This document shows, piece by piece, positions 17,448-24,191 of a stretch of DNA of 32,068 bases. The stretch spans positions 1 through 32,068 of the forward strand of contig NZ_JAECZA010000300.1 in assembly GCF_016056275.1 (NCBI RefSeq), in the 5' to 3' direction. Both the position numbers and the translations under genes were made by a program. The DNA comes from Dendronalium phyllosphericum CENA369. Its GTDB lineage: Bacteria > Cyanobacteriota > Cyanobacteriia > Cyanobacteriales > Nostocaceae. The notes beneath the pieces were generated by a model. The model saw nothing but the letters and a program-made list of their open reading frames with translations. It was not told the origin of the DNA and did not search any database. Numbering within the stretch: the first letter of the stretch is position 1; each line of letters opens with the position of its first letter.

Positions 17448-18689
17448 TTAAAAATCGGGGCATTCGGAATCTACCACGTTCGGGTGACAGTAATGCTTGA
17501 GTACCGTTGAAACTTCATCCCCAATCCACAACGCCACGCGATCAGGACTATGACCCATAGCAATCGCCCAGGTAGCAAAAGTGTGGCGAGTTGAGTAGGG
17601 CTTGAGGTACGGAAGTTTGCCCAACGCTTCTAATTCGCGCACCACGCCGGGGTAGAAATACTTGCGATTTCCGCTTTTACTCGGTAGTCCGTTCCAAACA
17701 CGTTGCATGATAGCGGAATTGATTCGCGTGCCTTGTTTGGAGCGAAAAATTAAGTCGTTTGGGTTGTAGTCTTTGAGCGCAGGCCGCATCGCAATCAGCA
17801 ATTGTTGCAGTCTAGAGCCTTGTTTGGTCGGGAATACTCGCCGCTTGCCGTTTTTAGTTCCTTTTTTGTAGTCACACAAATTACACGATTTACTAATGAG
17901 GATGCGGGTAGAATTTGCTTGAATATCTCCCCAGGTGAGAGCGAACGCCTCCCCCAACCGCGCCCCAGTCCAAAACAAAAATTTCACCAAATCGGCATAA
18001 TGAGCGTGTACCCGGTGCGATTCAAAAGCCTGAATGATTGCATCTCGCTGCTCTAGGGTGTAGGCCCGAGAGTCTTCTTGTTGGGATGAATGTTTGGGCT
18101 TTTTGATTTTCAACCGCTCAAAAGGATTGTCAGCAATCAATCCCGAATTTATCGACCACTGGCAGCACTCGCTAAAACTCACTAGTAACTCCCAAGCCAT
18201 ACCGTGAGTCGTATTTTGCAATAGCCAATCTCGAATTTCTGGGGCTGCACTTAAAGACTGGGTGGGAAGCTTATTAATGTATCTAGCGGTGCTTTTGTAG
18301 CGAACGGCGATTGTTGTCGGCTCCAGCAGCGCTTTTTTAAATTCGGTGAACTTCTCCCAGAGTTCGCCTAGTTCGTAGGCGTACCCAGAAATTAGCTGTG
18401 GCTGAATGATGCTATTTCTAGTCGGCCGAAGCTGGTAGCTAGAAAGCGTCGCGTCGAATCGTTCCAACAATATATCGGTGGCGATGGCATCGCGTCTTAG
18501 TCTTGCTAATTCCCGGTTTCTGGGAGTATCGCTTAAGCCAGTCGAGACAAAGAACTGTTTGTCAAAGCCTTTGACCCAAAAACGAATTACCAGCCTATTG
18601 GAACGCGGATCTACACTAATCCATTTGTCTTCACTCATCGACATTTTCTGAATACAATGATTGCAACTCCCGCCGCACTGACGCGGCAT
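17448..18689 (-). CDS. Tyrosine recombinase / integrase
   Basis: A 413-residue phage-type integrase. The N-terminal arm (MPRQCGGSCNHCIQ) is Cys-rich; an alternative start is 18644 (MSMSEDKW, 398 residues), and neither has a clear Shine-Dalgarno. A core-binding domain spans about 95-215. The catalytic domain starts near YTLEQRDAIIQAF. Visible residues: Arg in FWTGARLGEAFALTW, a beta-hairpin Lys in KKGTKNGKRRVFP, Arg in PYSTRHTFATWAI and the nucleophile Tyr in LKHYCHP. The His of the usual HxxR box is Tyr here (YSTR), and the H/W of the LGH box reads WIGDE. I have the impression that such variants are common among cyanobacterial integrases, so activity is still likely. It lies at the chromosome-element border and is separated from the upstream gene by a strong terminator. 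Confidence 0.92.
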   Translation of the reverse strand: MPRQCGGSCNHCIQKMSMSEDKWISVDPRSNRLVIRFWVKGFDKQFFVSTGLSDTPRNRELARLRRDAIATDILLERFDATLSSYQLRPTRNSIIQPQLISGYAYELGELWEKFTEFKKALLEPTTIAVRYKSTARYINKLPTQSLSAAPEIRDWLLQNTTHGMAWELLVSFSECCQWSINSGLIADNPFERLKIKKPKHSSQQEDSRAYTLEQRDAIIQAFESHRVHAHYADLVKFLFWTGARLGEAFALTWGDIQANSTRILISKSCNLCDYKKGTKNGKRRVFPTKQGSRLQQLLIAMRPALKDYNPNDLIFRSKQGTRINSAIMQRVWNGLPSKSGNRKYFYPGVVRELEALGKLPYLKPYSTRHTFATWAIAMGHSPDRVALWIGDEVSTVLKHYCHPNVVDSECPDF

Positions 18690-18701
18690 TTCAAGCTAAA
18701 A

Positions 18702-18740
18702 AAAGGCGATCGCGTTTGTGGCACGAACGCGATCGCCTTT
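18702..18740 (-). terminator. Rho-independent terminator built from two HIP1 sites
   Basis: AAAGGCGATCGCGTT (18702-18716) pairs perfectly with AACGCGATCGCCTTT (18726-18740) over 15 bp around a 9-nt loop. On the minus strand a run of seven T follows. It starts 3 bp after the stop of the ATPase gene and ends before the integrase start, so it closes the leftward cluster and insulates the integrase. Confidence 0.9.
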
Positions 18741-18743
18741 GTC

Positions 18744-20543
18744 TTAGTCACCCCCCTCACCAAGTAACTCCTTGTACTCCGAAACGGCGTTTCGGTAGAT
18801 TTCGCTGTCTCCAGGCCTTACATTCCAAAGCGTTTTGAGGATTTCTGTCTGGGTCATTTTCATTTCGTTTCGGAGATGAATTATCATTTTTCGGGCTTCA
18901 TTTCGCCCTAACCCGAAATGGGTAAATCGTTTCGGATTTGGGCTGGAATCATTGCTATCCGGTCGTTTCGTCGTTTCGGAGTCTCGTTTCGGATTTTGAC
19001 TGGAATCGTTGCCGTCTGGTCGTTTCGTCGTTTCGGAGTCTCGTTTCGGATTGTCATCATCTCGTTTCGGATTTGGGCTGGAATCGTTGCCGTCCAGTCG
19101 TTTCGTCGTTTCGGAGTCTAAATTAAACTCTAAATCCCAAATTCGCTTTAAGGTGTCTCGGTCGATAGCAGGCTGAGAAGTGTAAGTGACTCCGAAATTT
19201 TTAATAACTTGCCAGTTTGGCAGCAGCACTGGCTCAAAACCCTGTCCCGGCAATTTCATGAAAGCCTGCCTGGGATTATGCAAAGTCGGAGGAATGAGTT
19301 TCACCTCAAGCATGGCATTATCTCGCAGTTGGGCAATATCTTTTGCTCCTCCCAGCTTAGAAAGAGTGCGATCGTGAGAGATGGCTAGACTATCCAGAAA
19401 AATCTTGCGATTATCGCTCAAAGATGACTGCAAGTAATTGTGAGAATTTTTGCAACGACCTGCGTAGTTAGTCAGTTCCTCTGTGACCATACAAATTCTG
19501 CCTAACGCTTCGACAGCCTCCTCTCCCTCTAGTGCTAATAACTTATAGCGACTTTCGCACTCGCCGTAATACCAGCGAAAAGCATCATCTATGGCTTTGT
19601 AGTCCATGCCAGCACCAATCACTTCTAGTCCTTCCCATTGCCCCTTAGCGGCGTGGGGGTCGAGAACGATGATTCTGTCTCCTCTGTCTTTTCTGGCTTT
19701 GATGATGTGGCTGGCTAAGGTTGTTTTCCCCGAATTCTGCCCCCCAAAGACCAGCACAGAACAGTAGTTAATTGTTTCCTCGAACCACTGATGCGGATTG
19801 ATGACTGCCATTTGTTGTTGACCCTCTACTTTATCTTTTGGATCAATTGTTCCCTGTAAGGTCTGGGAACCCTGTAGATAAGGGGTTTTCTGTCGCCGCA
19901 GAAATTCAACGTACTCGCGTTTCTCCGACTCGGTCATGCCAGCGGTTTCTGCCTCGAATAGTGTCTCCTTGGCATCCAGATGAGCGATTTGAATATCAGT
20001 CTCTGCGAGGATTTCCGCTTTTTGGATATCTACGGTGTACTCATTGGCAGACAGTTCGAGTTCTACTCTGGCTTGCAGTTCGGCTTGAGCGACATTGTGC
20101 TTCTCTACAACTTCCTGGAATTGGGAGAGCTGGCGCTCGTCGTTTTGCAGATGGCGTAACAGCCAGCCAGCAATCGCAAACTCAATAAAAGCGTGTAGTG
20201 CCAAAACTGGCTTATTTTGATTGCTAGCTTTGACTAGCTCTAGAAAGACTACATTATCTGGTTGCCCCTCTTGTTTCCATTGGTTCCAATGCCAAGCTGT
20301 CATCCGAAATGGGCGATTATGCCTGTCCTGACAGCGTAATTGAGATGTCGGTGTTCTCAAGCAAAAGTAAACGCGGTCGCTGGCTTGCCCGTTCCATGCC
20401 ATAGCAGCCGATAAAGTGCCAATCAGCACGGATGCCGCAATCGCGGTTACTTTCCTGTCAAAAGGCAATTCTTCTATCCAGGACACTAACCGCGAGTGTA
20501 GAGACTTGCTCAATCTCTGATGTTCGTCACTTAAATATCCCAT
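18744..20543 (-). CDS. Membrane-anchored P-loop ATPase, possible DNA-translocating type
   Basis: A 599-residue protein. Two hydrophobic segments (about 31-50 and 112-130) suggest membrane anchoring. A Glu/Ala-rich coiled coil runs about 135-200. The ATPase domain has Walker A GGQNSGKT (267-274), a strand ending IIVLDPHAAKGQWEG, and a Walker B-like ICMVTEELTNY. This layout recalls FtsK/HerA/TraD-like coupling or packaging ATPases and the unnamed ATP-binding proteins of cyanobacterial plasmids; which one is unclear. A linker of three 19-residue repeats follows, then a C-terminal helical domain (FGLGRNEARKMIIHLRNEMKMTQTEILKTLWNV, ending EYKELLGEGGD) that may bind DNA. The start has GGAG upstream and overlaps the preceding membrane-protein gene by 17 bp, so they are co-translated. 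Role in moving element DNA is inference. Confidence 0.75.
   Translation of the reverse strand: MGYLSDEHQRLSKSLHSRLVSWIEELPFDRKVTAIAASVLIGTLSAAMAWNGQASDRVYFCLRTPTSQLRCQDRHNRPFRMTAWHWNQWKQEGQPDNVVFLELVKASNQNKPVLALHAFIEFAIAGWLLRHLQNDERQLSQFQEVVEKHNVAQAELQARVELELSANEYTVDIQKAEILAETDIQIAHLDAKETLFEAETAGMTESEKREYVEFLRRQKTPYLQGSQTLQGTIDPKDKVEGQQQMAVINPHQWFEETINYCSVLVFGGQNSGKTTLASHIIKARKDRGDRIIVLDPHAAKGQWEGLEVIGAGMDYKAIDDAFRWYYGECESRYKLLALEGEEAVEALGRICMVTEELTNYAGRCKNSHNYLQSSLSDNRKIFLDSLAISHDRTLSKLGGAKDIAQLRDNAMLEVKLIPPTLHNPRQAFMKLPGQGFEPVLLPNWQVIKNFGVTYTSQPAIDRDTLKRIWDLEFNLDSETTKRLDGNDSSPNPKRDDDNPKRDSETTKRPDGNDSSQNPKRDSETTKRPDSNDSSPNPKRFTHFGLGRNEARKMIIHLRNEMKMTQTEILKTLWNVRPGDSEIYRNAVSEYKELLGEGGD
18927..19119 (-). 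repeat. In-frame 57-bp repeats in the ATPase linker
   Basis: Three copies of a 19-residue unit (DSETTKRPDGNDSSQNPKR type) lie in tandem; one is followed by a partial 7-residue copy (DDDNPKR). At DNA level the short TCGTTTCG motif recurs many times. The unit is hydrophilic and charged, fitting a flexible tether between ATPase and C-terminal domain. Confidence 0.9.
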
Positions 20544-21051
20544 TCTTCGGACTCCTGGGAATAAATGCCAGTCTCAGCACGAAAAAAATAAATGCGATCG
20601 CCAAACCACTCAACCAACTGGGATAATGCTTCTCTACTGGTTGAGGGTACAGTTGCCTGATTTCGGCTTGCGCTGCTGTTTTTGAGGTTTGGGCCTCCCA
20701 CCACTCCCCCACTGGTTCAAAGAGTGTACACAGCAAAGCCAGCGAGGCTGAGAATCCGGTCATGAGGTGACTAATATCTCTTTCACCCGCAGCTGTCGCG
20801 GTGAAATAGAAGTGAGCAGTGCCGACGGCAACGACCATGCCGGCGGGGTGAACTTGCAGTAGGTGAAACGTGAAAATCACCGCGCTATTCAAGCAACTGC
20901 CTGCAACAATTTCGCAAGCGTTACCAGCTCGTCTAAATGTCTTCCCCTTGTTGGTTTCTGGTGTGCGCTGCGGTTGTTGGTTTTGTTGCTCCAGTCCCTT
21001 ATGATGAAAGGGACTGGTGTTAGTTGGTGTTTGATTCCTCCGTACTAACAT
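20527..21051 (-). CDS. Membrane protein of unknown function
   Basis: A 174-residue protein with a polar N-terminal 45 residues and hydrophobic segments at about 48-66, 70-85, 96-112 and 148-165. After the third, a short amphipathic stretch (PVGEWWEAQTSKTAAQAEIRQLYPQPVEKHYPSW) faces one side. No known motif. The start is supported by AGGAG 5 bp upstream. Its stop lies 17 bp inside the ATPase gene, so translation is probably coupled and the two proteins may form one membrane complex. I do not recognise a family. Confidence 0.7.
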   Translation of the reverse strand: MLVRRNQTPTNTSPFHHKGLEQQNQQPQRTPETNKGKTFRRAGNACEIVAGSCLNSAVIFTFHLLQVHPAGMVVAVGTAHFYFTATAAGERDISHLMTGFSASLALLCTLFEPVGEWWEAQTSKTAAQAEIRQLYPQPVEKHYPSWLSGLAIAFIFFVLRLAFIPRSPKNGIFK

Positions 21052-21073
21052 CAGTCTCCTAATACTTGGTTAA

Positions 21074-21775
21074 TTATCTGTTGCCGAGTCTGTCCCAAAG
21101 GTTATTTAAGTTCTCTCCCCAGCCTCGGCTTGTTCCTGTGGCGCTGACCCCAGAAGATGGCGAACTGTCTTGTGTCTGGACTGGTACTTTTTCTGGGTTT
21201 GTTCTCCCGGTTCCATGTTTGGCGCGGTCGAGAAGTTCTTGACGTTTTTTTCGCAATCCGGTTTGAATTGTCTGCCGCTCTTGTTGGGTGGCTTTACGAG
21301 TCTCGATTGTGCCGATTTTGTTCTCGTGTCGCCACAGTTCCGTTTCTAAGTCAACGTGCAGTTGAGATGCTATCTCAGTCAGCCCGTGTTTGCGTTTTTG
21401 CTCGATCCGCAGGAGGTCGGCGCGGTCTTGGGCATCAACTCTATCCATTTCCGCGTCGAATTCGCCGTTAAGTTTGCGAATCTTGGCTATGGCTGTAGCG
21501 ACTTTAGACCCAAATTTCTTTCTTAATTCTGTCCAGGTCACTTGACCGTCAACTAGCTTTTGCATCGCCTCAAAGTAAGTCTCTGCATTGTCTAGGAATG
21601 GGTCGAGAAACTGAGCTAGCTGATCTGCGTTTTGCGCCATGTCTGCAAACTGCTCTAGGTTTGAGATGTCGCTGAGGTAAGAAAAGATGTCAGCGTCTAC
21701 CCCTCCCCACTGTCGCCCTTTGTCATCGACATGGGATGAATGCCCCGCGACGGGGTTTCTAATTCCAAAGTCCAT
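21074..21775 (-). CDS. Coiled-coil protein of unknown function
   Basis: A 233-residue, highly charged protein with no membrane segment. Residues about 25-75 are acidic and helical (NLEQFADMAQNADQLAQFLDPFLDNAETY). Residues 76-195 are rich in Lys, Arg, Glu and Gln and predicted to be a long coiled coil (KIRKLNGEFDAEMDRVD, TQQERQTIQTGLRKKRQELL). The last 40 residues are a Ser/Gly-rich tail ending GWGENLNNLWDRLGNR. It begins 2 bp after the upstream stop and ends 22 bp before the membrane-protein gene, so all belong to one operon. It may be a soluble partner or scaffold of the membrane ATPase; this is inferred from context only. Confidence 0.7.
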   Translation of the reverse strand: MDFGIRNPVAGHSSHVDDKGRQWGGVDADIFSYLSDISNLEQFADMAQNADQLAQFLDPFLDNAETYFEAMQKLVDGQVTWTELRKKFGSKVATAIAKIRKLNGEFDAEMDRVDAQDRADLLRIEQKRKHGLTEIASQLHVDLETELWRHENKIGTIETRKATQQERQTIQTGLRKKRQELLDRAKHGTGRTNPEKVPVQTQDSSPSSGVSATGTSRGWGENLNNLWDRLGNR

Positions 21776-21777
21776 AG

Positions 21778-22107
21778 TTAGTTTTTAAACGTAAACAGCA
21801 GGCAGTCAGATTCTGTTTCGCCATAAAGAGAGCGCAGGCAAGCAATTTCGAGGTTGTCGGCTTCTCGATCTAGCTGTGCTGCTAGTGTTGCCATGTCGGG
21901 TTTATTAGTTTGTTCAATAGTCGCAGTCGTCAAGCAAATGGATGCTTCCTGGGCGGCGTGGAGTGCGTCAACTAGGGTTACATCTGGGTAGTAATACCCG
22001 GAATTAATCAGTTTGGCGTACTCTGGCGACTGGAGAATGTGCTGAAGATGGACTTCTAATCCTTGCAGGTCTTTGGCTAAGTCGGACTGGGTGTGGATGT
22101 TAGTCAT
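21778..22107 (-). CDS. Small hypothetical protein
   Basis: A 109-residue, mostly helical, acidic protein (TNIHTQSDLAKDLQGLEVHLQHILQ... DMATLAAQLDREADNLEIACLRSLYGE). The frame is open upstream to 22248, but that part reads as out-of-frame sequence of the preceding gene. The ATG at 22107 shares one base with the upstream stop (TAATG), a classic coupled start, and is chosen. No family recognised. Part of the leftward operon. Confidence 0.65.
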   Translation of the reverse strand: MTNIHTQSDLAKDLQGLEVHLQHILQSPEYAKLINSGYYYPDVTLVDALHAAQEASICLTTATIEQTNKPDMATLAAQLDREADNLEIACLRSLYGETESDCLLFTFKN

Positions 22108-22292
22108 TATTCTTTCGCTTCCCTGACGTTGATATTGATTTGGGCTTGAGTTTCTGGGGTGTAATGTCTGGCGATGTATTCTTGAGTGCATTGCAAGTCC
22201 TTTGGGTCTGGCGTTGGGTCGCCATCTGCTACTGGGTTTACCCACCACTCAAAAAATTCTGGGTCATCTTTCTTTGAGATGCTTTGTGGCAT
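22107..22292 (-). CDS. Small hypothetical protein
   Basis: A 61-residue protein, Pro- and acid-rich (MPQSISKKDDPEFFEWWVNPVADGDP), followed by a short helix (DLQCTQEYIARHY). Its stop overlaps the next start by one base, showing translational coupling. No motif recognised; the EFFEWWVNP segment could be a short protein-binding motif. Existence is supported mainly by the tight spacing. Confidence 0.6.
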   Translation of the reverse strand: MPQSISKKDDPEFFEWWVNPVADGDPTPDPKDLQCTQEYIARHYTPETQAQININVREAKE

Positions 22293-22342
22293 TGCGATAA
22301 ATCTCCTTATTCATTTATCTGTTGCGATCGCACTAGTTCTTA

Positions 22343-22546
22343 CTACTCCTCACCTCCGCTCAATACTTCACTATCAAACTCGAAATAGAAGTAGCGGCGT
22401 ACTTCTGGGTTGTTACGGTTAGGGCAATCTACACTTTCTGACTTCATGGACACGGCGTTGACGAATGCCGCAATTAGGTGCAGGAATCGTGAAAAGGCTT
22501 TTACGTCTTTGGTTTCTCCTTCTATGCGAAGTTTGATTTTTCCCAT
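22343..22546 (-). CDS. Small hypothetical protein, first gene of the leftward cluster
   Basis: A 67-residue protein, GKIKLRIEGETKDVKAFSRFLHLIAAFVNAVSMKSESVDCPNRNNPEVRRYFYFEFD. The pattern strand, amphipathic helix, then strand suggests a small alpha/beta fold; KIKLRIEG at the N-terminus resembles the first strand of small proteins of plasmids and phages. No recognised family. It is the promoter-proximal gene of the cluster running to 18744. Confidence 0.6.
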   Translation of the reverse strand: MGKIKLRIEGETKDVKAFSRFLHLIAAFVNAVSMKSESVDCPNRNNPEVRRYFYFEFDSEVLSGGEE

Positions 22547-22583
22547 TGGGTTGGCTGTTGTTGGTTTTCGGTTGTCGCCCCTC

Positions 22584-22697
22584 GCAGGTCTTTGGGCTTG
22601 CAGGCTGCTATCTCTGCATGGTTTGGGGTGTCAGTTGTCAGTGGTCAGCGCTGGCAGGTCTTTGCTGTTGCCTCACTGGCGGTAGGCTGCCATCTCT
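22584..22697. repeat. Imperfect direct repeat in the divergent control region
   Basis: GCAGGTCTTTG occurs at 22584-22594 and 22654-22664. Each is followed by AGGCTGCTATCTCT (22602-22615) or AGGCTGCCATCTCT (22684-22697). It lies between the divergent gene sets. This may be a partial duplication or binding sites; a degenerate GTCAGTT heptamer lies between them. Confidence 0.6.
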
Positions 22698-22743
22698 ACT
22701 GGATTTGCGTGAATTTCTTTCATATATAACTAATGTTAGTATA

Positions 22744-22802
22744 TTGTATGAATGAAACAAGTCAAGTGTTTTATTCATACAAAAAAGGTTTTATTCATAC
22801 AA
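22744..22802. promoter_or_regulatory. Three copies of a 15-bp motif: candidate operator or iterons
   Basis: GTTTTATTCATACAA occurs exactly at 22768-22782 and 22788-22802, a spacing of 20 bp (about two DNA turns), and once inverted with one mismatch at 22744-22758. The last copy overlaps a good -10 hexamer (TACAAT, 22799-22804). The next gene encodes a ribbon-helix-helix protein, so autoregulation is the simple reading. An ACTAA/TTAGT inverted repeat (22729-22740) lies just left and may serve the leftward cluster. Confidence 0.75.
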
Positions 22803-22833
22803 TAAAATGAGGGTGTTGTCGTGGTTTTAAAAA

Positions 22834-23028
22834 ATGGCCAGACCCAAGAAGCTAGCAGAAGACTCGATTCGGGCGACATTTTTGATAAGTCAGAAAGATT
22901 GGGAGGAGTTCAGACTCCAAGCCGAAGCAATGGGACTGAACAGGTCAGACCTAATCAGGTTAATTGCTCAACGGAAAATACCTTTAGGAGAACAAGTAAA
23001 CATGGAGGCGGTTCTGCTGGGAAAATAG
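22834..23028 (+). CDS. Ribbon-helix-helix (CopG/Arc-like) DNA-binding protein, zero-frame product
   Basis: A 64-residue protein with the RHH pattern: strand SIRATFLIS, helix QKDWEEFRLQAEAMG, turn, helix NRSDLIRLIAQRKI. RHH dimers bind operators as short repeated motifs, and such motifs lie 30-90 bp upstream. The ATG at 22834 is the first start after an in-frame TAA at 22828; a GAGGG at 22809-22813 is 20 nt away, too far for a good Shine-Dalgarno. The protein ends at TAG 23026-23028, directly after the heptamer G GGA AAA. Reading on in the -1 frame gives a fused coiled coil (next entry). Confidence 0.8.
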   Translation: MARPKKLAEDSIRATFLISQKDWEEFRLQAEAMGLNRSDLIRLIAQRKIPLGEQVNMEAVLLGK

Positions 23029-23228
23029 CAGAGCGCCTCAAACGTATTGAAGATAAACATATTTCATATCTCAAAGCACATCAGCTTCTACTGAAATCTC
23101 AGCTTGATTACAGCCAAGAGGAAGAAGAAAACTTCCGAAAAGAGGTGCAAGAGCTTGAGGAAGAAATTTATAACTTAATTTCGAGCGAGGATAAGTCTCA
23201 GTCAATCACCCAAGAGAATGAACAATAA
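22834..23228 (+). CDS. Predicted -1 frameshift product: RHH domain fused to coiled coil
   Basis: If ribosomes slip back one base at G GGA AAA (23019-23025), translation continues as LLGK-IAERLKRIEDKHISYLKAHQLLLKSQ and on to a stop at 23226-23228, giving about 131 residues. The added 67 residues are a strongly heptad-like, acidic coiled coil (EEEENFRKEVQELEEEIYNLI). The downstream frame has no ATG or GTG of its own near the junction, and its only upstream start (GTG 22821) would translate the RHH region out of frame. Alternatives: a one-base deletion in a once-continuous gene, a sequencing error in the G/A run, or independent use of GTG 22821, which does have GAGGG at good spacing (7 nt). Confidence 0.6.
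23004..23028 (+). promoter_or_regulatory. Candidate programmed -1 frameshift site
   Basis: An internal Shine-Dalgarno GGAGG (23004-23008) is followed after 10 nt by the slippery heptamer G GGA AAA in the correct phase (X XXY YYZ) and immediately by TAG. This spacing matches the stimulator of Escherichia coli dnaX, and G GGA AAG is used by lambda gpG-T. No strong downstream hairpin is seen. Confidence 0.65.
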
Positions 23229-23264
23229 AGCCGTCCTGCCTGCATGGGTGAGGACGGCTTTATT
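23224..23264. terminator. Rho-independent terminator, bidirectional
   Basis: AATAAAGCCGTCCT (23224-23237) pairs perfectly with AGGACGGCTTTATT (23251-23264), 14 bp with a 13-nt loop. The stop codon of the RHH-coiled-coil frame lies in the stem. It separates this gene from the convergent KGK-like gene and can serve both. Confidence 0.88.
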
Positions 23265-23287
23265 TGTGGATACCTAGCTGAAGCTAA

Positions 23288-23656
23288 TTATTTGACATCT
23301 AGCTCAGAGCGAAGGTCGTCCAGCAGTGATTGTGGTTTGTCTTCTTCTGGGGGGAGATTGAAAAAAGAGTTTGGATCATCAGGGATGAATTCTAGCCTGA
23401 TACGAAATCGTCCCTTCTGCCAGCCCCCACCTGTAGTACGCAAAATTTCACACTTACATCCTTCCTCCACAAACCACTGAGGCTCCTGACCCTTGTTGTT
23501 GCTATTGCCTCTCGACCATTGCTCTATTGCTTGAATGAGGCGACCAGTCTTACTCATGGTCTCCAATCCAAAATCTTTCGCCGTAAGCGTAACAACATCA
23601 TCATTGCTTAACCCCAACTTGCTGTCAGGGTCTAACCCAAATCTTTCGATACTCAT
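23288..23656 (-). CDS. KGK-domain-like protein
   Basis: A 122-residue protein resembling the cyanobacterial KGK family (PF08872), whose function is unknown. Family-like segments: LSNDDVVTLTAKDFGLETM near the N-terminus, then GCKCEILRTTGGGWQKGRFRIRLEFIPDDP. The name-giving Lys-Gly-Lys reads Lys-Gly-Arg here. Start supported by GGAG upstream (AACGGAGATAAACGAAATG). It faces the RHH gene across the shared terminator and has its own promoter in 23657-23800. Moderately sure of the family. Confidence 0.7.
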   Translation of the reverse strand: MSIERFGLDPDSKLGLSNDDVVTLTAKDFGLETMSKTGRLIQAIEQWSRGNSNNKGQEPQWFVEEGCKCEILRTTGGGWQKGRFRIRLEFIPDDPNSFFNLPPEEDKPQSLLDDLRSELDVK

Positions 23657-23806
23657 TTCGTTTATCTCCGTTCAACAGAACATGGCGGATAGAGCGCCAA
23701 CTCGATCCGCCTTTCCTAAGTTTTCCCTTTGATGACCGCCTAGAGTTCAGTTACCAGAGACGCGATCGCCACTGACAACTAACCACCAACAACTGACCAA
23801 AGACTC

Positions 23807-24013
23807 ATGACCGAACAAAAACCAGAACAGTTACCTGATGCCAGTGGATTATTTGAAATGGCGGAGGAATACCTAAAGCCACCAGACTGGATTAACTTCC
23901 AGCATCCCGGCTTCCCCCAGTACTATTACATCGCCATCATCGACGAGAACGGGCAAATAAAATGCTGGTGGCAGCGGCTGCCGGAACACCTTCGCCCCTC
24001 CCCTCCCTTGTAG
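23807..24013 (+). CDS. Small hypothetical protein
   Basis: A 68-residue protein with an acidic helical N-terminus (EQLPDASGLFEMAEEYLKPPDW) and a beta-like, aromatic second half (HPGFPQYYYIAIIDENGQIKCWWQRLPEHL). No family recognised. There is no clear Shine-Dalgarno, but residue composition looks like a real protein. It precedes the replicative helicase gene by 178 bp. Confidence 0.55.
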   Translation: MTEQKPEQLPDASGLFEMAEEYLKPPDWINFQHPGFPQYYYIAIIDENGQIKCWWQRLPEHLRPSPPL

Positions 24014-24120
24014 TGCGATCGCCATAAGGCAAAAAAATACTCACCAACAGCAAGAAAGTGAGTGTGTAGTTATTTACTTGTTGAAAAATGATAATTAATA
24101 GTAACAGCAAACAGAAAAAC

Positions 24121-24145
24121 AATCTGGTAATTCAGATTACTTTTT
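24121..24145 (+). terminator. Weak terminator-like hairpin before the helicase gene
   Basis: AATCTG and CAGATT form a 6-bp stem with loop GTAATT, followed by ACTTTTT, 47 bp upstream of the helicase start. It may end transcription of the small upstream gene or attenuate the helicase gene. The helicase start itself has a good GGAGGG at 24178-24183. Confidence 0.4.
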
Positions 24146-24191
24146 ATGCCGTCATTAAAAGTAATTCTAACATATTTGGAGGGACTGAAAA

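Noticed and set aside
17448-18689. Integrase as inactive because of missing HxxR His and LGH His
   Set aside because: Both variants (YSTR and WIGDE) seem frequent in cyanobacterial integrases, and Arg, Lys, Arg and Tyr are present. Not enough to call it dead.
18930-19126. Two plus-strand ORFs opposite the ATPase repeats
   Set aside because: They are antisense shadows of the 57-bp repeats; their Ser/Phe/Arg repeats follow from the complementary strand.
22108-22248. Upstream extension of the 109-residue protein
   Set aside because: It overlaps the 61-residue gene in another frame, and the TAATG junction at 22107 gives a much better start.
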